Below, one piece after another: positions 1 through 12,939 of a DNA stretch of 64,000 nucleotides. The notes beneath the pieces were generated by a model. That model saw only the letters and a list, made by a program, of their open reading frames with translations. It did no database searches and was not told the origin of the DNA. Numbering within the stretch: the first letter of the stretch is position 1; every line of letters starts with the position of its first letter. A program made the translations under genes and the position numbers. The stretch is from Tamarix chinensis (taxonomy: Eukaryota > Streptophyta > Magnoliopsida > Caryophyllales > Tamaricaceae): the NCBI GenBank assembly GCA_030549775.1, contig CM060174.1, positions 55,466,444-55,530,443 on the forward strand. The letters are read 5' to 3'.

Positions 1-784
1 GTAATGTGAGCTATGTTTAGGGGTGGTTAAAGTGAGGGTTGGTTGCTAAGAAGGGATATGGGGGTGAATGATGACATTGTTAGTTAGCTTTGCACAATTG
101 GGGGAGTCCTTGTATGTTAAGGGATTGGAGATTGCTAAGCTATTGGAACTAGGGTTTTACTAGTACAAAACCTTAAGGGTAGGTTATTATCACATGTAGG
201 AAATGAGGAAGTTGGGTTATATACCTTGACCATGATGCTAATCATGCTTTTTTGTGATTGTGTACTAAATTAGATGGCTAGGTGGGATAAGTGGGAGTAG
301 ATATACTATCATTGGGAAATTAGGTTTTGAAGAGGGGTGCATTTTTGGAGCTTATTATAACATGTGTGAAATGGAGAAGTTAGACAACAAAAATTTAGTG
401 GATGAATAAGCTTAGTAAATTATGCTTTGTAATGGAAAATTAGGGCTAAATAAGTAGTAGAGGAGGGGCTAGATCGATTGGGGAGAACTATTATTTTGAG
501 GAGTAACTCTAGAGGCTAACGGTTATCATATATGAGAAGTGGGGTAATAGTCCATGATTCATGATAAGAGGGGATTCTAACGATAGGTTTGGGATTTTTT
601 GGTAAATTAGTGATTTAAAGGAAAAATAGGGGGTATGGATGTACTAGGGGTTATGAAACTAGGGTTTCCAAGGGGACAACATATGTCTGAGGTAGAAGTA
701 GTGCATAAGTCACACTTGAGTTGTGTATGGTTTTGTGTGGTATCTAAAATATATTATAAACGAATAACTCACTAATCATTTAAA

Positions 785-1105
785 GCGGAAGACCACTTAT
801 GTCTTGGCTGGTTGTACCATATTTATTGCCCCTTGTAAGAATAGTGGTGTCCTAAACTCAAGTAATAAAATCCTAGGATAATAATAGCCTATGGAAATAG
901 ACTAATTACTTATAGTAGAACACCATGTGGGTCGGGACTTGTTGTACCTTGTTACTGGTCCATTGGTGAGAATAGTGGCCATGAGTTTTCTACCCTAGGG
1001 TTGTACCTTATTGACTGGTCCACCGGTGAGAATAGTATCTAGGAGTGTGTTGCCCTGGGGTTGTACCTTATTTGTCGTTCCACTAGTGAGAATAGTGGGC
1101 ATCCT
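785..1105 (+). repeat. Tandem ~60-bp LTR repeats, CCACCGG-core
   Basis: Four to five imperfect units of about 55-60 bp, each with a shape like ttgtacctta..tggtccaccggtgagaatagtgg. The same array, sometimes reverse-complemented, occurs at about 9285-9650, 10975-11330 and 61715-62115, each time in a giant LTR. A regulatory role is only a guess. Confidence 0.75.
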
Positions 1106-1303
1106 TGAACCCACGTAGAAATATTTCATAAGTTGACTATTTATTACACTATTATGTTTAGTTTAGATAATAATAAACAAGTTCATGTGACTTTCTTATG
1201 CGCATTTTATTTCTTATTGTGGTGTTATTAATTGTTCTAACTTACTTGACTGTATTGTTACCTTACTCTATATGTAGCATACTGATCACCCCTATTATGG
1301 TTG

Positions 1304-1323
1304 CTACTCATTCCCATGAGTAG
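1304..1323 (+). other. Conserved hairpin in LTR
   Basis: Perfect 8-bp stem, CTACTCAT and ATGAGTAG, around a TCCC loop. The equivalent hairpin is present at 9842-9861, 10715-10734 and 61493-61512. It lies in the 3' half of the LTR, just after a conserved ...gatcacc.. block. Confidence 0.7.
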
Positions 1324-1740
1324 TGACCCTTTCTAAGCTTGTGTAGGTGTATGAGAATTCTTTGAATGACTTTGCCACTTATGGTGATATGATCAAGGCA
1401 GAGTGATCCATTTGTTTCTAGGGTTGAGGATTGGAGAGAGAGAAATCTAGCTATTTTCCTTTCCAACTTTCCAGCTTTAATGTTTTACTTTTGTTAAATG
1501 ATGTTTGTACATTTTACGATTTTTTTGGAAACAAACACTTAACCTTTATTATGTTATGAAATGCCATATTTTTATGTTTATCATGGGTTGCACCCTATTT
1601 TATTTTTTCCTTGTAGTTGGTACAAGGATGGTGTGGGGCCAGACTTATACCAATTATAGTGATAGCACCCTCTTTTCAGTTGGATGATTTTATGTTAAAA
1701 ATAAAATTTTTTAATGGTGCTTTTTTTGGGTGTTATAAGT

Positions 1741-1753
1741 TGGTATTAGAGAC
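1741..1753 (+). other. Primer-binding site, element A
   Basis: TGGTATTAGAGAC three bases after the LTR end resembles the initiator tRNA-Met complement TGGTATCAGAGC with one C-to-T change. This is the usual minus-strand primer of plant chromoviruses and fixes the element orientation as plus. Confidence 0.75.
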
Positions 1754-1861
1754 TTGGTTTTGATAACCACCCTTTATTTTTAGAAAAAATATTTACAACA
1801 ATGTATTCCTCGAGTTTTAAAATAGTTTTTGTACCTTGGAAATTTTAATTTTGCTAATAGA

Positions 1862-3180
1862 CCTAGATCCACTTGTGAGGAAATGTAAATGGCATCCTAG
1901 GTGACCTCCAAAAAGGGGGAATGTGAGATTAGTGTTTGTGAAATAGGAGGTTCAAACCTAACCTATCTCTTGTTTTACAACCAAATGATTAAGATGAGTG
2001 GACTAGTTGGGCACCCAAAGGAGGCATTTATGACCTTCATGGAGTTTGTGCAGTGCTAGCCTAGCTTTAGCCACCACCCCACCTCTACTTAATCCTTAGG
2101 AGGGAATCGGGGAGCTCTGGCTCTAGAGGGTCACTAGACACCACCCTCCATTATATGTTGGCGAGGAGGACCCCTTTATTTTGGAGGGGTTGGATTAGGG
2201 ATATGGACCTCACTTTAGTGGGATTTTATTGTCCCCTAGCTCTATAATCTAACATCGTAGAATTATTTATTCTATGATTTGTAGATGCTTGGTGGGTAGG
2301 ATGCTATACCCAAGACAATCCACATATGTCCCCAGAGGATTTTAAGATAGCAATTTGTGCTAAGTTCTATCTAGAGAGCCTCAAAATGGACAAGTTTAAG
2401 GATTTCATGTAGCTCACCTAGGGAGGAGTGATGGTGAGGAAATACTATTCCCGCTTCATTGAGCTTCTAAAGTTTTCCCTAGGTATAGTAGCTAGCGAGC
2501 CAACAATGGTCTACCAGTTTGAGCAAGGGCTCAATTTTTACATTCGTTGGATGATGGGAGTAGTGGCTTCCCTCAATTTGGTACCTTATTCGAGCATGCA
2601 TGTATCACAACCACCATGGTTAAGGAGCAAGCATCTATTTTGGGGAAGAGGAGACTAAAGACATAGGGTTCTAGAGGTAGGACCCAACCTCGAGGAGGCG
2701 GACCCTTAGGAAATCATCAAAGGGGACCTTTTAGGAACTTTGAGCTATTGAGGAGTTTTTCCTACTAACGTTATGGTAGGAACCATCCAACATAAGATTG
2801 TGGAGGTAGAACATCGTGCTACAGGACTAGTGGCCGGCTAGGCCATCGACCTTTACAGTACTAGAGAAGCTTCAATTAGCCCCAAGGAAATTAGATCCAG
2901 TAGAGGTGAGGTGACCTTTAGTGTCATAGGATTTGGCATACCAATAACATACCTACCAGACACCACCTTAGTAGTTTCAGCAGAGGGCACCTACCCTAGC
3001 TGGTGCACAAAACTGAGAGGTTAGGGGGAAGTCACAGGGTTCCTATCCTTTTCCTTAGATAGGTGGAAATTCCTAGAGTATCGAAGGATATTGAGGGGGT
3101 TATCAAGGAGGTTAGTTAGGTGGATGCCTGAATGTCAGCAACCTAGTAAAGGCTGATAGATAGCTGGATGTAGTTATGGG
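1862..3180 (+). pseudogene. gag remnant, Tekay/Del-like element A
   Basis: Degenerate capsid gene. The clearest part is at about 2320-2660, where the translation keeps the retrotransposon-gag pattern: FCAKFYLESL, KYYSRFIELLKF, then FEQGLNFYIRWMMGV. These match the conserved F-x-YYPES, Y-x-RF-x-LL and F-x-GLNP-x-R blocks of Tekay/Del gag. Several in-frame TAG codons sit where Gln or Trp is expected, for example in the segment after FKDFM. No intact zinc knuckle was found downstream. The product would have been the particle-forming protein. It lies directly downstream of the primer site and upstream of a protease remnant. Non-functional. Confidence 0.75.
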
Positions 3181-3470
3181 TATGTTCAACATCCTTTCTT
3201 TATAGTGCATATACTATTTGATTTGGGTGCCTCTTTGTCATTCGTGTCTACTGCTTTGGTTGCTAGGACTGACCTATCACCATCTGCTGTTGTAGCCATG
3301 TCTTTGATGTTATCCTCGAGGGATAGGTTGGATTGTACTAGGCTCTACTTGGAGGTGACTTCGTGATAAGCAGGGTAGACTTCCTAGTGGACTTGGTCGA
3401 AATGGATCTATCAGACTTTGATGTCATACTAGAGATGGACTGTTAGGGAGTTACCACATAGTGATAGACT
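3181..3470 (+). pseudogene. Aspartic protease remnant, element A
   Basis: The translation at about 3211-3245 reads LFDLGASLSFVS, the retropepsin active-site block whose usual form is LFDSGASHSFIS. The catalytic triad D-S/T-G has become D-L-G, so activity is unlikely even without the stops. It lies between gag and RT, as in a gag-pol polyprotein. Confidence 0.7.
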
Positions 3471-3719
3471 GCATATAGGAACAAGTAATGTTGTGAGGCA
3501 TGAGAGGTAATAGGGTTTCTTATAGGTAATGCAAACCCAAGACCACCACCAAGGTGGTGTCTGCATTCACACTGCACACATTGATGTGGAAGGGGTACTT
3601 AATATATCTATGTAGTGTCCAAGAGTTGAATAAGGATCTTGCAGCCCTAAGTGATATTTTTATGGTTTGGGACATCCTCGATATGTTTTTTGAGTAGATC
3701 CCAGGTATGCCGCAAGTGC

Positions 3720-4995
3720 GCAAGATCGACTTTACCATAAACCTAGTGCTAGGGACTAAACCTATGTCAAGGCCCCCTTACAAGATGACATCAATGGATT
3801 TAATTGAGCTAAAAACTTAGGTAGAGGAGTTTTTAACCCATGGATACATCTACCCGAGTCTATCTCCTTAAGGAGCATGTATTCTGTTCTTAAAAAAGAA
3901 GAATGGGAGCCTTTATCTCTACATTGACTATCGAGTGTTAAATGAGTTGATAGTCAAGAACCAATATCCACTTCTAAGAATCAATGACCTTTTTGACTAT
4001 ATATAGGGCCCGAGTGCCTTCTCAAAGGTTGATCTAAGATCAAGCTACCACTAATTACCCATTACCGATGCTGACATAGTGAATATGGCATTTTAGATGC
4101 AATATGGTATCATAAGGTCATGGTGATTCTTTTTAGGCTCACCAATGCACCTGCTACCTTCATAGATATGATGACAAGGATTTTCAGGCTTTTCCTTGAC
4201 CCATTTGTTCTGGTGTTTATTGATGACATTTTGGTGTATTCGCAGAGAAAGGTGGAGCATGAACAACACCTTCACACTATTCTATCTCTGCTTCGAGAGC
4301 ATCGCCTGTATGCTAAGCTATCCAAGTGTGGTTTTTGGTTTCTAGAGGTAGATTTTCTAGGACTCAGAGTATCATTTAGGAGAGCTACCATGAACCTAAA
4401 AAAAATGTGGTTGCCACAAAATGTAAGGCCCTACGAATTTATTAGAGATTCATAGCTTCCTAGGTCTGATCGGGTATTATCGATGCTTTATTTATAATTT
4501 CTAGAGGATTTCCAACTCTTTGACAAACCTATTGAAGAAAACTACCTAGTTTCATTGGGATGAGACCTGTGAAGGGGAATTCCAAGAACCAAAGAAATGC
4601 ATGAATACACCACAAATTCTTACTCTACCAACTGAATTTAAAGGATTTGAGTTCTATAGTGACATGTCTAAGCATGTGTTAGGGTGCGTACTAATGTAGA
4701 ATGGTAGGGTGGTTGCTTATGCCTCCTATTAGCTGAAGCATCATGAACAAAATTACCTAACTCATGATTTGGAATTAGCCACAGTTGTTTTCACACTAAA
4801 GATCTAGCAAAGTGCAGGTTCATCATAAACTATAAGAGTCTTAAATATATATTCACTCAGAATATAAGGCAGAGGAGGTGGATAAAGCTGGTAAAGAATT
4901 ATGACATCAAGTTAACCTGCCACAAAAGTAAATTCAATGTTGTTGTGGATGCCTTAATCTGGAAGACCTCACACTCTGTGAACTCCCGAGTGGTA
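3720..4995 (+). pseudogene. Reverse transcriptase-RNase H remnant, element A
   Basis: RT blocks are in order: SRPPYKM, FLTHGYIYPS, ILFLKKKNGSL, YIDYRVLNEL, FSKVDLRSSYH, a frameshift near 4115, then LTNAPATFIDMM and the catalytic FVLVFIDDILVYS. The FIDD motif is at 4216-4227, so both active-site Asp residues remain. RNase H follows at about 4630-4990 (FYSDMSKHVLGCVL, VAYASY, NYLTHDLELA, with a TAG inside), where DASK has decayed to DMSK. Stops such as EFLTH preceded by KT-stop fit C-to-T decay. The closest match by motif style is Tekay/Del chromoviruses. Non-functional. Confidence 0.85.
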
Positions 4996-5269
4996 GCTAA
5001 CTGGGTGTTGGAGGAATTCAATGAGATGGGAGTAGAGCTAATCTAGCAGGGTAATCTCGAGATTCGCATGAGTGCCTTGACCATTTCTTCAAGGGTGTTC
5101 GAGGAGATACACATCGAAGAACCTAGAGATATTAAGCTCAAAAGGATACAGTGGAAGATACATGAAGGTTAAGCAGAAGGATTTTAGATACATGAGGATG
5201 GTAGAAATTTTTACAAGGGTCATCGGTGTGTACTATAGTGTTTCTAGTACCTAAAGCACTAAATTTTGG

Positions 5270-6437
5270 AATATTTACATTACACCCCCTACTATTTCCA
5301 CCTAGAAGGAGATAAGTAGTATAAGGACATTAAGAGGGTTTACTGGTGGGCTCACATAAAGAGGGAGGTAGCTGAGTTTGTATCTTGGTACTTGACTTGT
5401 CAGAAGGTCAAGTTTGAGCACAACAAACTTATAGGGTTAGTCTAGCCTTTGGAAGTTCCAGGATGGAATGAGACTTAATCTCCATGGATTTTGTAAGTGG
5501 GCTACGAAGGAATAATATTGGGTGTGACACCATCTAGGTTATTGTGGACAGACTAACTAAGTTAGTGGTTTTTGTACAGATTAAGTTGACCAGTTGACCA
5601 ACGCTTACATGAAATTTGTTGTTAGTAGGCACAGTATACCCATGGATATTGTCTTCAATAGGGAATCAAGGTTTCCCTCCCATTTTTGGGGGAATTTGTA
5701 GGAGGTTCTAGGAACAAAGCTAAAAATGAGTATTACCTTTCATATGGCCATGGACGGGAAGACTGAGAGGACCATTCAGACACTAGAGGACATGTTGTAG
5801 GCTTGCGCTATGGATTTTCAAGGTTGTTGGTGGGACTGTATGCATTTGGTATAATTTTTGTACAAAAATAGCTACCATGCCAACATAGGGGTGGCACCCT
5901 TTGATGCATTATATGGACAAAAACGCTAGACACCCTTGTGCTAGAGTAATGTCAGTGAGACTGTAGTGTTGGGACTTGAGATGATTATGGAGATGACCTA
6001 ATAGGTCCATTTGATTTAGGGCGGGATGAAAGATGCTTAGAATCATCAGAAGTGTTACATGGATTGGAGACATCGTGTGGCGACTTTGAGGCTAGAGACA
6101 AGGTACTACTGAGGGTCTCTGTCACTAGGGGAGTGCAAAGGTTTGGCAAGAGGGGTAAATTAAGCTTGAGATATTTTGGTCCCTATAAGATTGGATAAAA
6201 TTGGTGAGGTTTTTTACTAGTTAGAGCTCCCGCCAGAGTCAGCATGTGTCCACAACATCTTGCACAGCTCACAATTGCAGAAGTACGTTGTATATCCTTT
6301 CCACATGATTCAAACTAACGAGGTGGAGCTTAATAACTCTATGACCTATGAGGAGAGGCCCATGTGGGTCCTTAATACTAAAATCCAGTAGACCCGGACC
6401 AGTTAAGTCTTGCTTGTAAAGGTTCTCTAGAGACGCC
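5270..6437 (+). pseudogene. Integrase with partial chromodomain, element A
   Basis: The N-terminal zinc region reads VYWWAHIKREVAEFVSWYLTCQKVK; the CX2C half is reduced because one Cys is Tyr (WYLTC). The core contains FVSGL and a DG(K)TER-like block near 5755 (MDGKTERTIQ). The C-terminal region has GKRGKLSLRYFGPYKIG at about 6140-6195. From about 6280 the frame reads YVVYPFHMIQ..YEERPMWVL..LVKVL, which resembles the start of a chromodomain of the Tekay type, targeting chromatin during integration. It breaks off at 6437, immediately before the 3' LTR, with the usual ATWE part missing. Several stops are present. Confidence 0.75.
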
Positions 6438-6498
6438 ATGTAATACCCCAATTTTTTTAAAAAATAATATATAATAAAATAAAAAATATAGTAATAAT

Positions 6499-6530
6499 TG
6501 TAGTAGTAGTGGTAGTAGTAGTAGTAGTAA
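6499..6530 (+). repeat. (GTA)n microsatellite
   Basis: About ten GTA/GTG triplets near the start of the 3' LTR. It produces a run of Tyr on the minus strand, which is the source of a spurious open frame at 6269-6556. Confidence 0.9.
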
Positions 6531-6664
6531 TAAAATTTTTTTAATTTATTATTCATCCTAATTTTGAGACATTATTTTAGGTATCTAGGTTAAAATAAAT
6601 TATAGGTATATTATAAAAAAATTTAATTATTAATATAATTGCCATTATTCTACCCTAAAAATGT

Positions 6665-7860
6665 AACCTAAAATTTCCACAACTTTCTTTTTTCCTTTCC
6701 TTTTTCTTTTATTTTTTTTCTCTTTTCTCCTTTTTCCTTTTCTTCCTTCTTTTTATTTTTTTCTTCCTTTAACCTTCTAGGATATGCTAAATCTGGCCCA
6801 ATCCCCCTCCTTCTTTTCTTCCTTTTCTCCTAGGGTACTCAACCTTCCTTCCCTCCTTCTCCCTTTTGTTTCTCCTTGTGGGACCGGCCCAACCCCCTCC
6901 CCCCATTTTTTTTTGTTTCTTTCCATTTTCCTCCCCACCTTCTTTTTTCTTTTCCCCTTTTCTCGCTATCTCCTACCTTATAACATTCTCCCTTGCACCC
7001 ATCCACCACCTTCCATTTTAACCCCTTACAACTCCTTTACACCTAGCCAAGCTCCCTTTCCCTTACCTTCCCTTCTCAACTATGCAGGATATGTACCCAA
7101 GCATGTGCTTACACAGTCCACCCTACATGACCCCTTGCACAAACCTTTGCACCCCATTACACCTACCACCATACCTTACCCCTACCTTGCTACGACCGCA
7201 CCATCCTTTCTCTTGTAGCCAACCATAATTATCATCTATCACCTATCTTCAACTCCTTCCTTTCCTTTAAACACCCCCTTTCAATGTCCCCTCTCCTCTC
7301 CTTGTCCCTTTTCGAGCTTCCCTATTCTATATGCCCTCTCCCCTTTCCCAACCTCTTCAACCGCCATCGCCATTGATACTAAGATAAGCCCCTAAGCTCC
7401 TCCCCTATTTCCTCCCTACACCTTCCCGTACCTACCGAGCCTCATTTCCCCTCCTTCTCCCCTTCCTTTTTCTTCCTAAGCCTATAACCATGAGGGCTTC
7501 ATTTCCCTTACACCACACTGCACCACCACCACCATCAACCAACTCCTCCCCTCCACACCACCATCACACCTTAGCCACACTACATATGTACCAAGCCTAT
7601 GTAGCAAACTAAGCCACCCTTTTCTCCCCTTCATTTCCTCCTTCTCTTCTACCTCTCGGCTACACCACCACCAGCTGCTAGTCTCGTCACCATAACCCTT
7701 TCTCCCCTACTATCATATTTGGTGCCAAAACAACCATCAACCCCCAAGGTGCTAACCCCCACAATTTTTCACAAAAAAATTAGCCTTACCCTTCTGCCAC
7801 CATAGCCATAACCACTGCCATGCCGCCAATCCACTTTTCTTCCCCATTCTATTCACCATC
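6665..7860 (+). repeat. Polypyrimidine-biased LTR segment
   Basis: About 1.2 kb with nearly all C and T on the plus strand. The matching segment of the inverted LTR (12940-14160) is correspondingly purine-rich. Lack of stops gives open frames such as 6784-7218, but their translation is low-complexity Pro/Ser/Leu/Phe with no known domain, so they are not annotated as genes. Confidence 0.75.
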
Positions 7861-9284
7861 ACTCCCCTTCCTCTCTTTAAATTTTATTGATATTCCCTTT
7901 TATTGATTATTTTATTTAAAGAAAAAAAGAAAGAAAAAAGAAAAGATAGCCTAAGATTGGATATTTCCATTTTTCTAGGTACTATTCTAGTGATAGTAGG
8001 AAAAGAGGCATAGGTTATTCGTGCTTAGAGACAAGAGACATTTTGGTAAGGACGCAGTCATATCTAGGGCTTAGTTTTTATTAAAATGTGAATTTATTAC
8101 GTGCTAATTGAATACATACATGAAATAATAGATATTTTAGGGTTGTATGTGCAACTTGACTTGGAAATGATTAGAGAAAAGCATATCTGTGGACATGATT
8201 GTGTTGGTTCATATGTTGATGTGTATTTCTATGATATGGTACTGCATGTTTTAAGATGTTGGGGATTCCTTGTATTAGAAGCCATGAGACTTAGGTAGGA
8301 TTTTGAGACCTAGGGGCATTTTGGTCATATTGTGAAAATAGGAATATGGGGAAATCATAGGGTGAAATTTAGCCTAATATCATTTTGAAGGTGCTAAAAA
8401 AGAAACTATGGTAAATATAAAGTTGATTAGGGTAAATATTGCAAGGAGAGGGTTGTCCATTTATGGGTGAGTCAAACCTAATGTGAGCTATATCTAGGGG
8501 TTTTAAAAGTGAGGCTTGGCTGCTAAGAAAGGAAATGGGGGTGAATGATGACATTCTTGTGTTGCTTGGTATAATTAGGGGAGTCCTTGGATGCTAAGGG
8601 AGGGGAGAATTCAAAGCTGTTGGAATTAGGGTTTTGGTAGTACAAAACCCTAGGGGTAGATTATTATCACATGTAGGAAATTGGAGAGTTGGGGTTTTAT
8701 ATCTTATCTTTAATGTTAATCATGATCTTTAGGGATTATGTACTAAATCAGATGACTATATGGGATAAGTGGGAGCATATATAATACCATGAGAAAATTA
8801 GGGTTTCAAGAGGGGTCAATTTTGGGAGGTTATTATCATATGTGGGAAATGGAGGAGTTAAGTTATAAAAATTTATGGGATGAATAAGCATAGTAAATTA
8901 TACCTAGTGGTAGAAAATTAGGGTCAAATAAGCAACAGAGGAGGGGCTAGATCAACTAGGGAGAACTAGGGTTTTGAGAAGTAACACTAGAGCCGAATGG
9001 TCATCATATGTGAGAAATAGGGGGTAATAGGCCATGATTGATGATAATAGGGGATTATAATTATAGGTTTGGTTTTTTTGGGTAAAATGGAGACTCAAAG
9101 GAACAATAGGGGGTATGGACTTACTAGGGGTTATGAAATTAGAGTTTCTAAGGGGATAGGGTAGGTCTGAGGTGGTAGTAAGGTAGAAGTTAGACTTGAG
9201 TTGTGCATGGTTGTGTGTGGTATCTAAAATAGATAAGATAAAAATAGGACATTAATCGCTTAAAGTAAAAGATCACTTGTGTAG

Positions 9285-9650
9285 GTGCCGGTTGTACCTT
9301 ATTTACTAGTCTACCGGTGAGCATAGTTGCTAGGAGCATACTATCCTAGTGTTGTATTATATTTACTTGTCTACTTCTGAGAATAGTGGGGTCTTAAACT
9401 CACGTAATAAAACACATGGAAAATAATAATATATAGAAATACACTAATTACTTATAGTGGGCCACTATGTGTGTTGGGACTAGCTGTACCTTTTTACGGT
9501 CTATTGGTGAAAAATGTGGTAGGAGTGTTCTATCCTAGAGAATCACCTTATCGACCAATCCAATGGTGAAAATAGTGGCCAGGAGTGTTTTGTAATGAGG
9601 TTAGACCTTATTTACTATTCCACAGTGAGAATGGTGGGGTCCTTAAACCT
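9285..9650 (+). repeat. Tandem ~60-bp LTR repeats (3' LTR copy)
   Basis: Same array as 785-1105: repeated gttgtacctt..ctaccggtgagcatagt units, more diverged. It confirms the two LTRs as a pair. Confidence 0.7.
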
Positions 9651-9841
9651 ACGTGAAAATACTTCTTGAGTTGACTATTTATTGCACTATTATCTTGAGT
9701 CAAGATAATAACAAATAAGGTGATGTGACCTACTTATGCATATTTTATTTCTTCTTGCGGTGTTATTAACTGCTCTAACCTACTTGATTGTATTGTTACC
9801 TTACTTAGCACGTATCATATTGATCACTCTTATTATGGGTG

Positions 9842-9861
9842 CTACTCATTCTCATGAGTAG
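9842..9861 (+). other. Conserved hairpin in LTR (3' LTR copy)
   Basis: CTACTCAT-TCTC-ATGAGTAG. The stem is perfect although the loop differs by one base from the 5' LTR copy. Confidence 0.7.
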
Positions 9862-10714
9862 TGACCCCTTCTGACCCTATGTAGATGAATAAGGATTCTC
9901 AAAATGACATTGCCCTTATGATGATATGATCGGGGTAGAGGGATGCAGTTGTGTCTATAATTGGGGATCAAAGAGAGTGATCTTATACTATTGTCCTTTC
10001 CAACTTTCTAGCTTTAATGTTTTACTTTCATTGAATGATGTTTTTGTATTTCAGTATTTCTTTTGGAATCAAACACTTAACCTTTATTATTTTATGAAAT
10101 TCTACCCCCTATATTTATCATGGGTTGCACTATGTTTCTATTTTTCCATGCTGTTGGTACAAGGATGGCCTTTGGCAAGACTTATACCAATTGCGATAGT
10201 AACACCCGCTTTTGGTTAGATGATTTTATGTAACACCCTAAAATTCACTACTTTTTTTATTTTTAAAATGGAAGTAATTAAAATAGAAACTTTTAAATCA
10301 AAACCCGTGAATTGTGGGGATGTTACCGCTACACTTAGTACCGAACCGATTCTCTCTGACCGTTCCAGTACCAAGTGCTAAGGCTAAAGAAAAGAAATAA
10401 TCAATTATAAATCAATACAATTCAAATTCTAAATAAGCATTAAACGGTTGTAACACAAAATCAGAGTACGCATCAAGAATTGTAATTCATTTCCAAAGGA
10501 GAATTAAACTTACAACCGATAAAAGGTTAATTAAAATACTTAATCGAGTAATGAATCATAAAATGGTAAATACTATACCAAAGAAATAACAAAGGAAATA
10601 GAATCACATAAAGACTGAAATACGGCCACGACACTCTCAAACTTGAGCCAAAACATGCTCAACACACAGTCCCAATTGATGTCTCACCCACCTGCACAAA
10701 GTCAGAAGGGCACA

Positions 10715-10734
10715 CTACTCGTGGGAATGAGCAG
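10715..10734 (-). other. Conserved hairpin in inverted solo LTR
   Basis: Sense-strand CTGCTCAT-TCCC-ACGAGTAG: six Watson-Crick pairs, one G-U pair and one loop-proximal mismatch. Confidence 0.6.
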
Positions 10735-10974
10735 CACCCATGAAAAGGGTGATCAGTATGCTACGTATTGAGTAAGGTAATCGAGCACTAAGGCCAACAC
10801 ATAAGCACATAAGCCATGCATAAGAATAAAAGAGCATAATCATGTTAACATAAATGCATATGAGCATCTAGGTAAAAGTACAAAGGCTCAATTATAGTCC
10901 GGATTAATTTTTAAATTAATCTCTGATCAGAACTCATTTCACACCATACTTTTTATCAAGTCCATGCGAGTACG

Positions 10975-11330
10975 GGAACCCCACTATTATAGTCGGTGGA
11001 CCAGAAACACATAGGGCATCATGCCCTAACCACTATTATAGCCGGTGGACTGGAAACACACAGGACATAAAGCTCCTGACCATTATTATTTGCTGGTGGA
11101 CCGGTCTGGCCCCTTCTCGCACGGTGTTCCACTGTAAGTACTTAATGTCTTTCCCATGTCTTGGCACAAATATGTTTAGTTTTGTTGAGCATGGGGTCCC
11201 CCACTATTATAGCCGGTGGACCGGAAACACACAGGTACAAAGCGTGACCACTATTATAGCTGGTGGACCGGAAACACATAAGGCATCATGCCCTAACCAC
11301 TATTATTCGCCGGTGGACTAGTCTGGGCCC
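10975..11330 (-). repeat. Tandem ~58-60-bp repeats with CCACTATTATAGCCGGTGG core
   Basis: About six units sharing ccactattatagccggtgg followed by accggaaacacacagg-like sequence. It is the best preserved of the four arrays and is the reverse complement of the 785-1105 type. Confidence 0.85.
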
Positions 11331-12344
11331 GGCTCAACAATCTTCCACGTTAAATGATTAATGTTTTATGTATATTATTTGGAAAATTTTAACCTTGGAC
11401 ATGCATGAATCACTCCTTTAACACATATCCTCCAAATCCACTCCACAACTCACTCTAGGTTTTTATCCCGAAACCCTAATTTGGACCTCAGTGGCCCATC
11501 TTACTCCACCTCAACTCATAAATACCATCCTCATAATTACAATTTAATCGCCAAGTACACATGATACAACAAAAACCCTAAGCAGCCACACCAAACCCTA
11601 ATCAACCACAAGAACCCATAGTTAACCACTCCAAACCCTATTTAACCATAACAAACATAATTTATATTCTCCCGCACAAAATCATAAATTAGATTCTCCC
11701 AAATAGAACCATAAATTATATTCTCCCACACAAAACCATAAATTAGATTCTCCCATATAAAACCATAAATTAGACTTCCCCATATAAAACAATAAATTAT
11801 ATTCTCCCATGCAAAACCATAAAATCATAAGTCAGATTCTCCCACACGAAACCCTAAAATTATCTATTTTATTCTGCCACTCATGAATCATTAAAATAAT
11901 TAGGTCAACTCACCTCCCTTGGTAAAATTCTTTCCCCATCCTCCTTTTTCATCCTTTATCCCACAAAAACCACATCAACACCCTCATATGCATGCCTTAT
12001 AAGGTCACAATACATATCATCATATATAAATGATACACATGCCATATAACAATACCAGAACATGCTTGAACTCCACGTCATACCATATATAAAATAATTA
12101 CAATAATGAACATATGATACATAGCATGCGAAGCACATAATGCATATAAGCACACAAAAGGCCTTAGCACCCCTTACCTGAAACCACACCGGTCTTGGAG
12201 CACACTCCTATGCCTCCTTAGGGCTTTGACCAAATAATAACATACTAATAAAAATAACATTAATAAAATTCTAACTTTGCTAAAGATATAGAAACAATAG
12301 AAATATTATAAAAGTTGATAATATAGGGTTAAATACTTTACCCT

Positions 12345-12559
12345 AATAATAATAATGATACTAAAAATAATATCAATGAGAGTATAAATAAGAACAATAA
12401 TAATAGTAACAATAATAATAATAATAATAATAATAAAAAGGACATTATTCAAACACAAAATAAAATAAATGCTTCGGCCCCTTTACCAAAAAAATACTAA
12501 TAATAATATTAGTAAAATAAACAACCAAATTTAGTAGTAGTAATAATAATAATAATAAT

Positions 12560-12592
<33 letters not shown>

Positions 12593-12900
12593 AATAACAA
12601 TAATAATAATAACATTATTAACAACACTAATGGTAAAATAGCTATATTAATAATAATGGAATAAGAATAATAGAAATTCGAAATAGGAAATAATAATAAT
12701 AATTATACTTATAACATATTAATATTAATAATAGTAATAATATAAATAATAAGAATAATAATAATAAAATCGAAATAAAAATTACAATAGGGCTTCAGCC
12801 CTCAACTGAAATAATAATCAAAACATTAATAATAATAATAATAATACAAACTAAAAATAATAATAATAATAGTATTTATATTCAAATAAATGAAATAAAT
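12345..12900 (-). repeat. AAT/AAC-rich zone with compound microsatellite
   Basis: Long runs of AAT and AAC triplets, strongest at 12534-12613 where (AAT)n changes to (AAC)n and back. It yields a poly-Leu reverse frame (12445-12627) that is an artefact. A similar zone lies at 63660-64000 in the right-hand LTR. Confidence 0.85.
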
Positions 12901-12939
12901 TAAACTAAGGCTTATAGAAATAGGGAAAATGGTTGAGAG

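Larger units (their letters stand above)
1..1737 (+). repeat. 5' LTR of Tekay-like element A (3' portion; left end outside window)
   Basis: This stretch is repeated in the same orientation at about 8478-10228 plus 14593-14637, at roughly 80% identity by eye. It ends in gggtgttata at 1737 (TA where the family has CA) and is followed after three bases by a tRNA-Met-type primer site, so it is the 5' LTR. About 2.1 kb of the LTR lies left of the window if it matches the roughly 3.8-kb 3' LTR. The two open frames inside it (60-76 codons) have no recognisable protein and are not genes. Confidence 0.85.

Noticed and set aside
6784..7218. 144-codon open frame, plus strand
   Set aside because: Polypyrimidine LTR sequence; Pro/Ser/Leu/Phe only, stops absent because of composition.
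10975..11330. Possible CRISPR-like or satellite array
   Set aside because: Degenerate tandem units inside a giant LTR, present in all LTR copies.
12445..12627. Poly-leucine frame, minus strand
   Set aside because: Translation of an AAT/AAC microsatellite.
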